Positions 35,601-44,728 of a stretch of 64,000 nucleotides of DNA are shown here, in pieces (position 1 is the first letter of the stretch; each line of letters opens with the position of its first letter). The notes under the pieces are model-generated. The model did not search any database, had not been told where the DNA came from, and was given only the letters and a program-made list of their open reading frames with translations. Made by a program: the position numbers and the translations under genes. Source of the stretch: an uncultured Prevotella sp. (GTDB lineage Bacteria > Bacteroidota > Bacteroidia > Bacteroidales > Bacteroidaceae); the NCBI GenBank assembly GCA_934215545.1, contig CAKQAD010000002.1, forward strand, positions 1 through 64,000, in the 5' to 3' direction.

Positions 35601-36821
35601 TTACGCTTTCTTTTGGGTATTAGGAAGTAGTCCTGCAATAATTCCTAATAAAGGTAAGAATGCGCTCACTTGAAATATGAATTCAATGCTTGTCTTGTCT
35701 GCAAGCCATCCGAAGAATGCAGAACCAAGACCACCGAGTCCGAACATCAATCCAAAGAATATGCCAGCTATTAGTCCTACCTTATCTGGCATCAGATCGG
35801 TGGCATACACGACTATTGATGAGAATGCAGATGCTATTATCAGTCCCGACAGGAATGTGCATATGATAGTCCATGTAAAGTTGGCATAGGGCATAATCAA
35901 TGCAAAAGGGGCAGCTCCGAGAATAGAAAACCATATCACGTATTTCCTGCCAAATCTATCGCCAAATATTCCTCCTGCCAACGTGCCGATAGCAAAGGCT
36001 GCAAGAAAAACAAAAAGACATATCTGTGATGCCTGTACGCCGATGCCAAACTTGTCGATGAGGAAGAATGTAAAGTAGCTTGTTATACAAGAAGTGTAGA
36101 AATATTTTGAAAACACCAGCAATATAAGTATACCCAATGCTATATATTTGCTACGCTTTGAAATGTCGTTGTTGAGACTTACGTTTGCCTGCGGATGCTT
36201 TGTTGCGTAAGTCAGGCGTGCTTTATACCATGCTCCAAGTCTAACCATTATTAGTGCGGCAAGCAAAGCTGCAAATGCAAACCATGATATAGCATGCTGT
36301 CCGAAAGGTAAGATGATGATGGCCGCAAGCAACGGACCTAATGCCGAGCCACCATTACCACCTACCTGAAAGATTGACTGTGCCAGACTTTTCTTGCCTC
36401 CTGACGCCAACTGAGCCACTCTCGATGCTGTGGGATGGAATACTGATGAGCCAAATCCCACTACACTCACCGCTAAGAGTATCAGTATATAGTCTTGCGC
36501 AAAAGCGAGCATTAGCAAGCCGGTTAATGTAAAGCACATGCCTACTGATAATGCGTAAGGGCGCGGATGCCTGTCAGCATAGAGTCCGGTGAATGGCTGT
36601 AGTATAGAAGATGTCATCTGAAACACCAAAGTGATAATGCCTATTTGGGCAAAGGAGAATTGATATGTATCTTTTATAATAGGATATATGGCAGGAATGA
36701 TAGACTGTATCATGTCATTTAGAAAATGCGAGATGCTGCATATAACCAGCATAGAATACACCGTACCTTCTGTAAGTGTGTAGTTGCCTTTTATTTTGTT
36801 GCCAATGGATTTTATGTTCAT
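35601..36821 (-). CDS. MFS transporter, fosmidomycin-resistance (Fsr) type
   Basis: A 406-residue 12-TM drug/H+ antiporter-like MFS protein. Its first-helix segment ISHFLNDMIQSIIPAIYPIIKDTYQFSFAQIGIITLVFQMTSSILQPFTGLYADRHPRP and the SSVFHPTASRVAQLASGGKKSLAQSIFQVGGNGGSALGPL block are typical of the Fsr subfamily (fosmidomycin/arabinose-type export). Length normal. It stands alone on the minus strand; the natural substrate is unknown. Confidence 0.93.
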   Translation of the reverse strand: MNIKSIGNKIKGNYTLTEGTVYSMLVICSISHFLNDMIQSIIPAIYPIIKDTYQFSFAQIGIITLVFQMTSSILQPFTGLYADRHPRPYALSVGMCFTLTGLLMLAFAQDYILILLAVSVVGFGSSVFHPTASRVAQLASGGKKSLAQSIFQVGGNGGSALGPLLAAIIILPFGQHAISWFAFAALLAALIMVRLGAWYKARLTYATKHPQANVSLNNDISKRSKYIALGILILLVFSKYFYTSCITSYFTFFLIDKFGIGVQASQICLFVFLAAFAIGTLAGGIFGDRFGRKYVIWFSILGAAPFALIMPYANFTWTIICTFLSGLIIASAFSSIVVYATDLMPDKVGLIAGIFFGLMFGLGGLGSAFFGWLADKTSIEFIFQVSAFLPLLGIIAGLLPNTQKKA

Positions 36822-36891
36822 CAGATATGAGCTTTATATAAGATTTGTGCCGCATTTAACTCTGGCTAATAGTCTTTGTTGAGTACAATTA

Positions 36892-36935
36892 AAAAGTCCT
36901 GATGCTCACGCTATGTGTGTAGCATCAGGACATTG
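36892..36935 (-). terminator. Terminator of the OmpA gene
   Basis: On the minus strand GTCCTGATGCT and AGCATCAGGAC form an 11-bp perfect stem with a 14-base loop, followed by five T. It lies about 50 bases downstream of the ompA-like stop. Confidence 0.88.
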
Positions 36936-36984
36936 GTGTTTATCAGCTAAAGGCACTAACCTTATGCCAATTTATTGACTATGA

Positions 36985-38133
36985 TTAATCCTTTGTGATA
37001 TCGTTGAATGTAGCAACGCGGTTGAACTCGACCTGCTCAAAGAGCTTGTCAGTTGCGCCCATGCCAGTTGCCTTAAGACGATTGGCAGAGATCTTGTACT
37101 TCTTAACGAGTACGTTCTTAACAGCCTCTGCACGATTCTGAGAAATCTTCTCGTTAATCTCCTTTGAACCCTCTGGAGAAGCGTAGCCCTTGATTTCTAC
37201 ATTAGCATCCTTGTGGTTTCTCATGTAGTTGGCGATGAGCTCGATAGAAGCATACTGTGCTGGGTCTACCACTGTCTTACCTTGACGGAAGATAACAGTT
37301 GGCTGCAGATTGGTTGCTGTCTCTGGCTTAACGTATACAGGCTCCTTCTTGTTGCACTCGTCAAGAGCGTTTTGGAGCTCGCTGATCTTTTGATCCTTAG
37401 CAGCAAGTGCGCTATTCTTGTTAGCTACCTCAGTGTCGAGTTCGCTGCGTAGACTATTGATCTGAGCGTTGAGGGCGTCGATTTCTGACTGATCGCGACC
37501 TGAAGCGATTGTAAAGTTGTGTGAACCATTAGAGTTCTTGAACTTATATACAACGCCAACGTTGAGCTGGAATACTGAGCGGTTGATGTTGTACTCAATG
37601 CCTTCGTAGCCATTGCCATTGAGACCCCAAATCATTGCAGGTTCAATATAGAGCTGCCATGCCTTCTTAGCGCCAAGGTTGAAAGCAAAGTCAACGCCAG
37701 CCTTAGAGGTGAGGCAATCCATCTTATAGTCGGTGTTAGAAAATACATGACCCCAACCCAAACCATAAAGAGCAGAAACCTCGAAGAAGCGTGGTGTGCC
37801 CTTGTAGCCACCAAACCAGTTGCTGAGATTTACAGTTCCGAGGAGTGAAGTGTTCATTCCGTTTACGAGTGTACCTGTTGTATTGCCATTTGTGTGCTTG
37901 AAGTAAACGTTGCTCTCAACAGCAAGACCAAATACTGGTGTGAAGTTGCGACCGATGCGTACGCCTACGTTTGGCTGCATATCCTTGAGCCATGCATGAC
38001 CCGTGCTTTGTGTTGCAAGACCACCATTAATACCGATGTACATGTTGTCGAATGTCTTGCTTTCAGTCAAACTCTGTGCATTCACAGAAATTGCCATTGC
38101 GGCAGCAGCGAAAAGAGTTGTAAACTTTTTCAT
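36985..38133 (-). CDS. OmpA family outer-membrane protein
   Basis: A 382-residue protein: signal peptide MKKFTTLFAAAAMAISVNA, an eight-strand-type barrel (about 25-205) with alternating Gly/aromatic strands, a coiled-coil linker (about 210-260, IDALNAQINSLRSELDTEV, AAKDQKISELQNALDEC), and a C-terminal OmpA peptidoglycan-binding domain (270-382) with VEIKGYASPEGSKEINEKISQNRAEAVKNVL and RLKATGMG. It links the outer membrane to the wall. A strong promoter and a terminator isolate it; such proteins are usually among the most abundant in Bacteroidales. Confidence 0.95.
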   Translation of the reverse strand: MKKFTTLFAAAAMAISVNAQSLTESKTFDNMYIGINGGLATQSTGHAWLKDMQPNVGVRIGRNFTPVFGLAVESNVYFKHTNGNTTGTLVNGMNTSLLGTVNLSNWFGGYKGTPRFFEVSALYGLGWGHVFSNTDYKMDCLTSKAGVDFAFNLGAKKAWQLYIEPAMIWGLNGNGYEGIEYNINRSVFQLNVGVVYKFKNSNGSHNFTIASGRDQSEIDALNAQINSLRSELDTEVANKNSALAAKDQKISELQNALDECNKKEPVYVKPETATNLQPTVIFRQGKTVVDPAQYASIELIANYMRNHKDANVEIKGYASPEGSKEINEKISQNRAEAVKNVLVKKYKISANRLKATGMGATDKLFEQVEFNRVATFNDITKD

Positions 38134-38195
38134 AAATACTTACCTTTTATTATTTGTTTATTAAACCTATTGTAGCTATTTCTACTAACGGGCTG

Positions 38196-38226
38196 CAAAG
38201 TAAAGTATTTTTTGTGAAAAATCAAA
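38196..38226 (-). promoter_or_regulatory. Promoter of the OmpA gene
   Basis: On the minus strand TTTG (38223-38226), 19 bases and TTACTTTG (38196-38203). One base departs from TAnnTTTG, but spacing and -33 are exact. The 5' leader is about 55 bases. Confidence 0.65.
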
Positions 38227-38313
38227 ATATTAAAGTCTATTTTTTGCTTGGATAGTTGTTTTCGGTGGAAGAATATATTACACAAAAGGAAAAAATGAAC
38301 AATGGGTAATAAA

Positions 38314-38361
38314 CAACGGATATCGACATACTCATTTTTGTGAGTAAATGTCGATATCCGT
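38314..38361. terminator. Hairpin after the GH92 gene
   Basis: A 14-bp near-perfect stem ACGGATATCGACAT/ATGTCGATATCCGT with inner ACTCA/TGAGT pairs. The T run is weak, so it may act as a transcript-end stabiliser for the leftward GH92 gene. Confidence 0.65.
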
Positions 38362-38399
38362 GTGTTATATAGCTATTAAAATGTGCTTTATATTACATT

Positions 38400-40622
38400 T
38401 TAATACTTATCATGTTTCTTTTTTGAAGTCATTTTAAAGACTAATTTACCACCACGTATTATGTCATCGTGAGATATGTAGCTCTTGTTGTAGCGTCTAC
38501 CGTTGAGTGTTATCGTGTTTACATACTTATTTTCTTCCGACAATCCCTCGGCTATCACGGTAAATGTTTTGCCGTTTTGTAGGTGCAGAGTGATGCTTGG
38601 CATCTGTGGAGCACCAAACACATATTGCGCACTTACTGGATTTACGGGGTAGAAGCCCATAGCAGAGAGCATGTACCATGCCGACATCTGTCCGCAGTCA
38701 TCGTTGCCGCAAAGACCATCAACGGTGGGGTGGTATTGTGTGTCGAATATCTCTCTTACCAACTCTTGTGTGCGTGAGGGGCGTCCAGCCATAGCATATA
38801 GATAAGCCACGTGATGACTTGGTTCGTTGCCATGAGCATATTGACCTATAAGTCCCGTTACGTCGTTCTGTGATGTCACAAGCTTAAGAGTGAATAGCGA
38901 GTCGAGCTTGTTCAAGAATGGTTTCTCGCCGCCAAAGAGCTTGATGAGTCCCGGCACATCATGTTGTACATGCCATGTGTATTGCCATGCATTACCCTCG
39001 GTATAGTCGCCACCAACGCTCTCTGCATGGGCTACATCGCTTGGGTTAAAAGGAGTCTTCCATGAACCATCCGACAGGCGTGGGCGCATGAATTTGGTCT
39101 GTTTGTCGAACAGATTCTTGTAGAAGTTGGCACGCTTGGCAAAGTAAGCGTAGTCGGCTTTCTTACCCATGAGGCGTGCCATATCGGCTGCAGCATAGTC
39201 GTCATATACAGACTCCAATGTTGATGAAACCGACTCCGACTTTATTAAATCAGTTGGCAGATAGCCATATTTCATATATGTTTCCCAATCAGACTTTTCT
39301 GGATGCGACACTGTCTGTGTCTGCTTGATAGCATTGAATGCACGCTCGGCATCGAAGCCACGGAAACCTTTATGGTAAGCTTCTGCCACGATAGAGCAGG
39401 CGTGATTTGCCACCATGCAGTGAGTTTCCTTACCCCACAATCCCCAGATGGGCAGATAGCCTTGCACTTCGGCTTGCTCTACGAGTGACATTACCAAAGC
39501 GTCTACACGATCGGGCATAACGATAGTATAGAATGGGTGAGCGGCTCTGTAAGTATCCCAACATGAGAAAGTGGAATAGAACTGTCCGTTCTTTGCCTTT
39601 ACAATCTCGTCGTTAGCATTGCGATAGTAGCCGTCGACATCGGCTATTTGGTTGGGTTGTATCAGTGCATGATAGAACGATGTATAGTAGTTTTGCTTTT
39701 GTTCCTCTGTTCCTTCAACATCGATACGTTTCAGATAGTTGTTCCAATCATCGTGTGCAGCATTGCGCACGGCAGCAAAATCCCATTCGGGCAGTTCTGC
39801 CTGCATATTACGCTTAGCACCATCTATAGATGTTGTAGACAAAGATGTCTTAACAAGCAGTTGCTCACCAAGATCCACATTGAATGTTGCAACTATGCGT
39901 TCTCCTTTTTCAGTGTCGGCGGCTTTTGGCAGTGTGATGCTGCTTAGTACGGGACGGCTGAACTTTATCACAAAGAAGTAGTCTTGTTTCACCCATACTT
40001 TGTTTTGCACGTGTCCCACGAGTGTCTGTGCGTCTTCCCAATGTGTCTCGCATGCCAACACCTGCGAGTGGTATTGTTTATCGTTCCATGCAGGACCATG
40101 TTGCAAGTCTATAAGCACAGATGTAGAGTCGGCACTGTCGAAGGTATAGCGGTGAAGCGACACATGTGGTGTGGCAGTGAGCTCTGCTTTAACCTTAGCG
40201 TCGGTGAGGTAGACAGAGTAGTATCCTGGTGTTGCAAATTCTTGATTTTTGGCATAGTGTGAGCGGTAGGCATCCCAGCTTCGTGTGCGCTTGCCTGTGG
40301 ATGGCATTAGCAGGATGTCGCCAAGATCCATACATCCCGTACCATTCAGATGATCTTGTGTGAATCCCCATATAAGGGTGTCGCTATACACGTATTCTGC
40401 ACAATAGCGCCATCCTACGCCACCAGTAACCGGACTGGTCTGTATCATTCCGAATGGTCGGCATGCTCCAGGAAACGTGTGACCATTGTCGGCATTGCCT
40501 ACGAATGGGTTTACATACTTGGTGTAGTCGGTATCAGCGGGCGTAGCTGTTGCTGTGGCAGAGGCAAACATGCCAACTGCAGCAAGAGCTATGGTGCAGA
40601 TAAGAGATTTGGATTTATTCAT
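38400..40622 (-). CDS. GH92 family alpha-mannosidase
   Basis: A 740-residue secreted enzyme of glycoside hydrolase family 92, calcium-dependent exo-alpha-mannosidases (mostly alpha-1,2) that trim N-glycans or yeast mannan. Signal peptide about 1-26. The N-terminal beta-sandwich starts YVNPFVGNADNGHTFPGACRPFGMIQTSP; the (alpha/alpha)6 domain has FSCWDTYRAAHP, GHGNEPSHH (catalytic-region Glu) and GNDDCGQMSAWYMLSAMGFYPVNP. Length is normal. No SusC/SusD neighbours are present, so it is not in an obvious polysaccharide-utilisation locus. Confidence 0.95.
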   Translation of the reverse strand: MNKSKSLICTIALAAVGMFASATATATPADTDYTKYVNPFVGNADNGHTFPGACRPFGMIQTSPVTGGVGWRYCAEYVYSDTLIWGFTQDHLNGTGCMDLGDILLMPSTGKRTRSWDAYRSHYAKNQEFATPGYYSVYLTDAKVKAELTATPHVSLHRYTFDSADSTSVLIDLQHGPAWNDKQYHSQVLACETHWEDAQTLVGHVQNKVWVKQDYFFVIKFSRPVLSSITLPKAADTEKGERIVATFNVDLGEQLLVKTSLSTTSIDGAKRNMQAELPEWDFAAVRNAAHDDWNNYLKRIDVEGTEEQKQNYYTSFYHALIQPNQIADVDGYYRNANDEIVKAKNGQFYSTFSCWDTYRAAHPFYTIVMPDRVDALVMSLVEQAEVQGYLPIWGLWGKETHCMVANHACSIVAEAYHKGFRGFDAERAFNAIKQTQTVSHPEKSDWETYMKYGYLPTDLIKSESVSSTLESVYDDYAAADMARLMGKKADYAYFAKRANFYKNLFDKQTKFMRPRLSDGSWKTPFNPSDVAHAESVGGDYTEGNAWQYTWHVQHDVPGLIKLFGGEKPFLNKLDSLFTLKLVTSQNDVTGLIGQYAHGNEPSHHVAYLYAMAGRPSRTQELVREIFDTQYHPTVDGLCGNDDCGQMSAWYMLSAMGFYPVNPVSAQYVFGAPQMPSITLHLQNGKTFTVIAEGLSEENKYVNTITLNGRRYNKSYISHDDIIRGGKLVFKMTSKKKHDKY

Positions 40623-40723
40623 TTTCCTATGTTCGTTATATTAAAATTTACGAGTTAACAGGTAGATATGTTGATGAGCAATTTGCTTTTTATAGTTGGT
40701 TTCAACTACATATCTACATATCA

Positions 40724-40754
40724 CAAAGATAATGCTTTTCGTTCATACGACAAA
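40724..40754 (-). promoter_or_regulatory. Promoter of the GH92 gene
   Basis: On the minus strand TTTG (40751-40754), 19 bases, TATCTTTG (40724-40731); exact consensus. It leaves a leader of about 95 bases. Confidence 0.78.
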
Positions 40755-40923
40755 ATTATTATTGGCTTTTATTCTTTACACAATTAAACAATTGGGGTGT
40801 AATTAATAGGGTAAATTAACTGAGCTATATGCTTTTTTATATTACAACCCATATTGTCTTTTTGGAGTTAATTGGGGCATGTTAATGTTTAGGTTGATAT
40901 TAATTCTCTTTACACCATAATAT

Positions 40924-40961
40924 ATAAAAAAAGAGTGGGGTGCATCACTGCAGCCCACCCC
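40924..40961 (-). terminator. Terminator of the ffh-folD-kor operon
   Basis: On the minus strand GGGGTG and CACCCC pair around a 13-base loop and are followed by ACTC and seven T. Confidence 0.85.
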
Positions 40962-41014
40962 GAATAATTAGAGAGTTATAAAAAATTAATATTTAAGTGT
41001 GTTTTTGCTAACAT

Positions 41015-41557
41015 TTATACCTTTTCTATTATCTTCATACCAGCATCCACAGCCTCCATATTCAGAGGAATGAGGTTGTGATGACGCTCTGGTAGAGTTT
41101 TGAAAAGTGCCTTGTTAAGACCCTCAGTGCTCACGATAGGGCAAACCTTAAGTAGTCCGCCGAGTACAATCATATTGAACACTTTAGAGTTCTTCAGTTC
41201 GGCAGCTTTATCCATGGCATCAATTTTATACACGTTGATGTCTTTGCGTGTGGGTGGGTTGATGATGCCGAAGCCGTCGTATATGAGTATACCTCCAGGT
41301 TTTACCTTTGGTTCAAACTTATCGAGTGAAGGTTGGTTGAGCACTATTGCCACATCGTAGCGGCTGAGCACTGGCGACGATATGCGCTCGTCGCTAACAA
41401 TCACTGTTACGTTGGCTGTTCCGCCACGTTGTTCAGGACCATATGCAGGCATCCAAGTAACCTCCTTGTCTTCCATCAAGCCAGAGTAGGCAAGTATCTT
41501 GCCCATTGAGAGCACACCCTGACCTCCAAAACCTGCTATAATTATTTCTGCTTTCAT
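41015..41557 (-). CDS. 2-oxoacid:ferredoxin oxidoreductase, gamma subunit
   Basis: A 180-residue gamma subunit of the KorC/PorG type. It opens with EIIIAGFGGQGVLSMGKILAYSG, the family's Rossmann-like motif, then MPAYGPEQRGGTANVTVIVSDE, which contacts CoA/TPP domains in the complex. It completes an oxidoreductase that converts a 2-oxoacid (2-oxoglutarate or branched-chain) and CoA to acyl-CoA, CO2 and reduced ferredoxin in the cytoplasm. Its start overlaps the beta-subunit stop by 4 bases. It is last in the operon. Confidence 0.94.
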   Translation of the reverse strand: MKAEIIIAGFGGQGVLSMGKILAYSGLMEDKEVTWMPAYGPEQRGGTANVTVIVSDERISSPVLSRYDVAIVLNQPSLDKFEPKVKPGGILIYDGFGIINPPTRKDINVYKIDAMDKAAELKNSKVFNMIVLGGLLKVCPIVSTEGLNKALFKTLPERHHNLIPLNMEAVDAGMKIIEKV

Positions 41558-42318
41558 AGATTTGTAGTGTCTTTTAAGTCGCCCTTAGGGTACTGTTTGA
41601 ACATATTCTCTTCCATCCACTTGTTTGCTTTTACTGGTGGCATTTTCCATCCACTATTACAGGTTGCTACTATCTCTACAAGTGATGAACCTTTGCCCTC
41701 CATTGATGCGGTGAAAGCCTTTTTGATGGCTGCCTTAGCCTTGCGTACTGATGCAACGTTTTCTACGCTTTGGCGTGATACGAAGCATGTACCTGGTAGT
41801 GTAACAGCCATTTCGCTGAGGTTGAGTGGCCAGCCGTGCAGTTTCGGATCGCGGCCATATGGGCATGTGGCAGTTTTCTGTCCGATAAGGGTAGTAGGTG
41901 CCATCTGTCCACCTGTCATGCCATAGATAGCATTATTGATGAATATGAGTGTTATGTTTTCGCCACGGTTGAGAGCATGTATACTTTCTGCGGTACCGAT
42001 GCATGCCATGTCGCCATCGCCTTGATATGTGAATACAAGACGATCAGGCCACAGGCGCTTGATAGCAGTGGCTAGGGCAGGAGCACGTCCGTGTGCAGCC
42101 TCTTGCCAATCGATATCGATATATTTATAGGCAAACACAGCGCAACCTACAGGGCTCACGCCGATAGTTTTCTCTTGCATGCCCATTTCTTCAATCACTT
42201 CTGCCACAAGCTTGTGCACAACGCCATGTGAACATCCGGCACAATAATGCATGTGGGTGTCGTTGAGAAGCTCAGGTTTCTTATAAACCACATTCTCTGG
42301 TGATATTATATCGTTCAT
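41554..42318 (-). CDS. 2-oxoacid:ferredoxin oxidoreductase, beta (TPP-binding) subunit
   Basis: A 254-residue subunit binding thiamine diphosphate. HYCAGCSHGVVHKLVAEV is the usual N-terminal motif; the TPP/Mg motif is GDGDMACIGTAESIHALNRGENITLIFINNAIYGMTGGQM. It lacks the extra Cys cluster of pyruvate enzymes, fitting the Kor/Vor branch. It overlaps both neighbours by 4 bases (starts at 42318, the alpha subunit ends at 42315), so stoichiometric translation is expected. Confidence 0.94.
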   Translation of the reverse strand: MNDIISPENVVYKKPELLNDTHMHYCAGCSHGVVHKLVAEVIEEMGMQEKTIGVSPVGCAVFAYKYIDIDWQEAAHGRAPALATAIKRLWPDRLVFTYQGDGDMACIGTAESIHALNRGENITLIFINNAIYGMTGGQMAPTTLIGQKTATCPYGRDPKLHGWPLNLSEMAVTLPGTCFVSRQSVENVASVRKAKAAIKKAFTASMEGKGSSLVEIVATCNSGWKMPPVKANKWMEENMFKQYPKGDLKDTTNL

Positions 42319-43397
42319 AGAAATTTCTCCTTTAAAACTTTAACCATTTCTTCTGGCTCTGGCACGATGCCACCCAAACGTCCGTAGTGCTCACAACGCA
42401 CTGTTCCGTTCACAGCAAGGCGCACGTCTTCTATCATCTGTCCGGCATTTATCTCTGCCACGAGTATGCCTTTAAGTTGTTTTGCCAAGGCTGCAATTTC
42501 CTTTTCTGGATATGGCCACAGGGTGATAGGACGGAATAGTCCTACCTTGATGCCCTCGGCGCGTGCAAGTTCAATAGCTTTCTCGGCAATACGTGCTGCA
42601 CTACCGAATGCCACAATCATATATTCGGCATCGTCCATGAACAATGTTTCGTAGCGCACCTCGTTGTCTTTTATCTGTTGGTATTTTTCTTGCAGATGTT
42701 GGTTGCGCTTTTCCATGATTTCCGGTTTCAGTTCAAGAGATGTTACCACAACAGGCTTTCGCATGCCTTTACGGCCTGTTGATGCCCATGGGCACTCTCT
42801 CTCTATCTCTTCTTCGGTGCGGCGAGGTTTCATTGGTGGTAGCACCACCTTTTCCATCATCTGTCCGATGACACCATCGCTCAATATCATTGCTGGTGTG
42901 CGGTATTTGAATGCCAAGTTGAATGCCAAGTCAACGAAGTCAGCCATTTCTTGTACTGAGTTAGGCGCAAGCACAATGATGTAGTAGTCGCCATTGCCTC
43001 CGCCTCGTGTAGCTTGGAAATAGTCGCTTTGTGAAGGTTGGATTGTGCCCAATCCTGGACCACCTCGCTGCACATTAACAATCAGTCCTGGCACTTCCGC
43101 ACCAGCCATATACGATATGCCCTCTTGCATCAGCGACACTCCAGGACTTGACGATGATGTCATTACGCGCTTACCAGTGCCACCACCGCCATAAAGCATG
43201 TTGATTGATGCTACTTCGCTCTCTGCCTGTACAACCACCATACCTGTGGTTTCCCAAGGTTTGAGCTCAGCCAGAGTTTCAATTACCTCTGTCTGTGGTG
43301 TGATGGGGTAGCCGAAGTAGCCGTCTACACCACAGCGTATGGCAGCGTGGGCGAGAGCCTCGTTGCCTTTCATGAGTTTTACTTCTTTTTCTGCCAT
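42315..43397 (-). CDS. 2-oxoacid:ferredoxin oxidoreductase, alpha subunit
   Basis: A 360-residue subunit from the start at 43397 (MAEKEVKLMKGNEALAHAA), which fits the family; an upstream extension would overlap the ferredoxin gene and has no family character. It has GVDGYFGYPITPQTEVIE, the binding-pocket signature, QAESEVASINMLYGG, and RVMTSSSSPGVSLMQEGISYMAGAEVPGLIV. Database names for this subunit vary (KorA or VorB), so the substrate, 2-oxoglutarate or 3-methyl-2-oxobutanoate, is left open. Confidence 0.93.
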   Translation of the reverse strand: MAEKEVKLMKGNEALAHAAIRCGVDGYFGYPITPQTEVIETLAELKPWETTGMVVVQAESEVASINMLYGGGGTGKRVMTSSSSPGVSLMQEGISYMAGAEVPGLIVNVQRGGPGLGTIQPSQSDYFQATRGGGNGDYYIIVLAPNSVQEMADFVDLAFNLAFKYRTPAMILSDGVIGQMMEKVVLPPMKPRRTEEEIERECPWASTGRKGMRKPVVVTSLELKPEIMEKRNQHLQEKYQQIKDNEVRYETLFMDDAEYMIVAFGSAARIAEKAIELARAEGIKVGLFRPITLWPYPEKEIAALAKQLKGILVAEINAGQMIEDVRLAVNGTVRCEHYGRLGGIVPEPEEMVKVLKEKFL

Positions 43398-43402
43398 AGT
43401 GT

Positions 43403-43636
43403 TTATTCCTCCATCTTTTTTCTGTAAACAGTGATACATCCGTCGGGACATACTATGCCGCACGACGCGCAACCAATACAATCGTCAGGATGTATGGCTT
43501 CTGCATACGAATAGCCATGCACATTGACGGCTTTTGGGGCGAGGGCTATTACCTCTTTTGGGCAAGCCACAACGCAAAGGGAGCATCCTTTGCAGCGGTC
43601 TGTATCGACCACAATGGCACCTTTAATCTTTCCCAT
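43403..43636 (-). CDS. Ferredoxin-type 2[4Fe-4S] subunit of the oxidoreductase
   Basis: A 77-residue protein with two Cys4 clusters, DRCKGCSLCVVACPKEV and DDCIGCASCGIVCPDGC, each binding a [4Fe-4S] centre. It carries electrons from the TPP subunit to free ferredoxin. It ends 5 bases before the alpha subunit and follows the mini TPR gene. Small size and position match the delta subunit of this enzyme class. Confidence 0.95.
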   Translation of the reverse strand: MGKIKGAIVVDTDRCKGCSLCVVACPKEVIALAPKAVNVHGYSYAEAIHPDDCIGCASCGIVCPDGCITVYRKKMEE

Positions 43637-43653
43637 AATATTATTTTTTATAG

Positions 43654-43833
43654 TCAGGGGTTATACATATCTTTGCAGTAGTATGCCAGTATATCGTCGA
43701 GCATACGTTTTGCTTCTACTGCTGGCGACTTTGGGTCTAATGCTATTGCTTCGAGATAGTTGTCGATGGCATGTTTCCAGTCGCCTTTACGTCTGTACTC
43801 GTTACCGAGCACGTAGTATTCTTCTGCTGTCAC
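43654..43833 (-). CDS. Mini TPR protein (59 aa) in the folD-kor operon
   Basis: A single-and-a-half tetratricopeptide repeat protein ([45 protein letters not shown]). I choose the GTG at 43833, which overlaps the folD stop as GTGA and has GAAGGA upstream. An open frame extends to 43932, but that part lies inside folD and has no TPR character. The TPR could hold subunits of the oxidoreductase together during assembly; that is inference from position only. Confidence 0.75.
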   Translation of the reverse strand: MTAEEYYVLGNEYRRKGDWKHAIDNYLEAIALDPKSPAVEAKRMLDDILAYYCKDMYNP

Positions 43834-44708
43834 TTGTAATATTCCTTCTTGCTTGCGGCGAGTGTGTTCTTCATGAGCGAGCATATCGTCATGGGTCCTA
43901 CACCACCAGGTACGGGTGTTATGTATGAACACTTGTCGGCCACTTCGTTGAATTTCACGTCGCCGTTGAGGCGATATCCGCTTTTGCGTGTGGCATCAGC
44001 CACGCGTGTGGTGCCAACGTCTATTACTACTGCTCCTTTGCGCACCATGTCGGCAGTTACAAAGTCGGGTTGTCCGATGGCTGCTATAATGATATCGGCA
44101 TCAAGGCATTCCTTCTTTATGTCGTTAGTGTGTGAGTGGCATATGGTGACTGTGCAGTCGCCATATTGTTTTTGCATCATTAGCTGCGCCATAGGCTTGC
44201 CCACGATGTTGCTACGACCTATTATTACACACTTTTTTCCTGATGTCTTTATGTCGTAGCGCTGAAGCAGTGTCATAATGCCAAGTGGTGTGGCTGATAT
44301 ATAGCATGGTAGACCTATAGCCATGCGCCCAACGTTGATAGGGTGAAAACCATCGACATCTTTTCGATAGTCGATAGCTTCAATTATCTTCTGCTCGTTG
44401 ATATGGCGTGGCAGAGGTAGCTGCACTATAAATCCATCGACATCGGCATCGCCATTCAGCTTGTCTACGCATGCCAACAATTCTGCTTCAGTAACATCGT
44501 CTTCGTAGCGTATCAGTGTTGATGTAAATCCGCACTTTTCGCAAGCTATAACTTTGTTCTTGACATAGGTTTCTGAGCCTCCGTCGTGTCCCACAAGCAC
44601 TGCAGCCAAATGTGGGCGTTTGCCGCCTGCTGCTACTATAGCCTCAACTTCTTGTGCTATTTCGGCCTTAATGGCTTCTGCTGTAGCTTTGCCGTCTATC
44701 AGTTGCAT
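43830..44708 (-). CDS. folD: Methylenetetrahydrofolate dehydrogenase/cyclohydrolase
   Basis: A 292-residue FolD, bifunctional 5,10-methylene-THF dehydrogenase and methenyl-THF cyclohydrolase of one-carbon metabolism. Motifs: [23 protein letters not shown] with catalytic Lys, [46 protein letters not shown] and [13 protein letters not shown]. It follows ffh by 20 bases and couples by stop/start overlap to the mini TPR gene. Confidence 0.97.
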   Translation of the reverse strand: MQLIDGKATAEAIKAEIAQEVEAIVAAGGKRPHLAAVLVGHDGGSETYVKNKVIACEKCGFTSTLIRYEDDVTEAELLACVDKLNGDADVDGFIVQLPLPRHINEQKIIEAIDYRKDVDGFHPINVGRMAIGLPCYISATPLGIMTLLQRYDIKTSGKKCVIIGRSNIVGKPMAQLMMQKQYGDCTVTICHSHTNDIKKECLDADIIIAAIGQPDFVTADMVRKGAVVIDVGTTRVADATRKSGYRLNGDVKFNEVADKCSYITPVPGGVGPMTICSLMKNTLAASKKEYYK

Positions 44709-44728
44709 ATGATAAATAGTATTTGTCG

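Larger units (their letters stand above)
40623..41014. other. Intergenic stretch: GH92 leader/promoter and kor-operon terminator
   Basis: It holds the GH92 promoter (40724-40754) and the terminator of the 2-oxoacid oxidoreductase operon (40924-40961). Between them, 40755-40923 is AT-rich with no gene or repeat that I can support. Confidence 0.6.

Noticed and set aside
40755-40923. A gene or regulatory RNA in the AT-rich spacer
   Set aside because: No open frame, promoter or stable hairpin beyond background was seen.
43398-43481. Longer start for the oxidoreductase alpha subunit
   Set aside because: The extra 28 residues overlap the ferredoxin gene and lack family similarity; MAEKEVKL at 43397 fits.
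43834-43932. Longer start for the mini TPR gene
   Set aside because: These codons lie inside folD and show no TPR pattern; the GTG at 43833 has a ribosome site and stop-start coupling.
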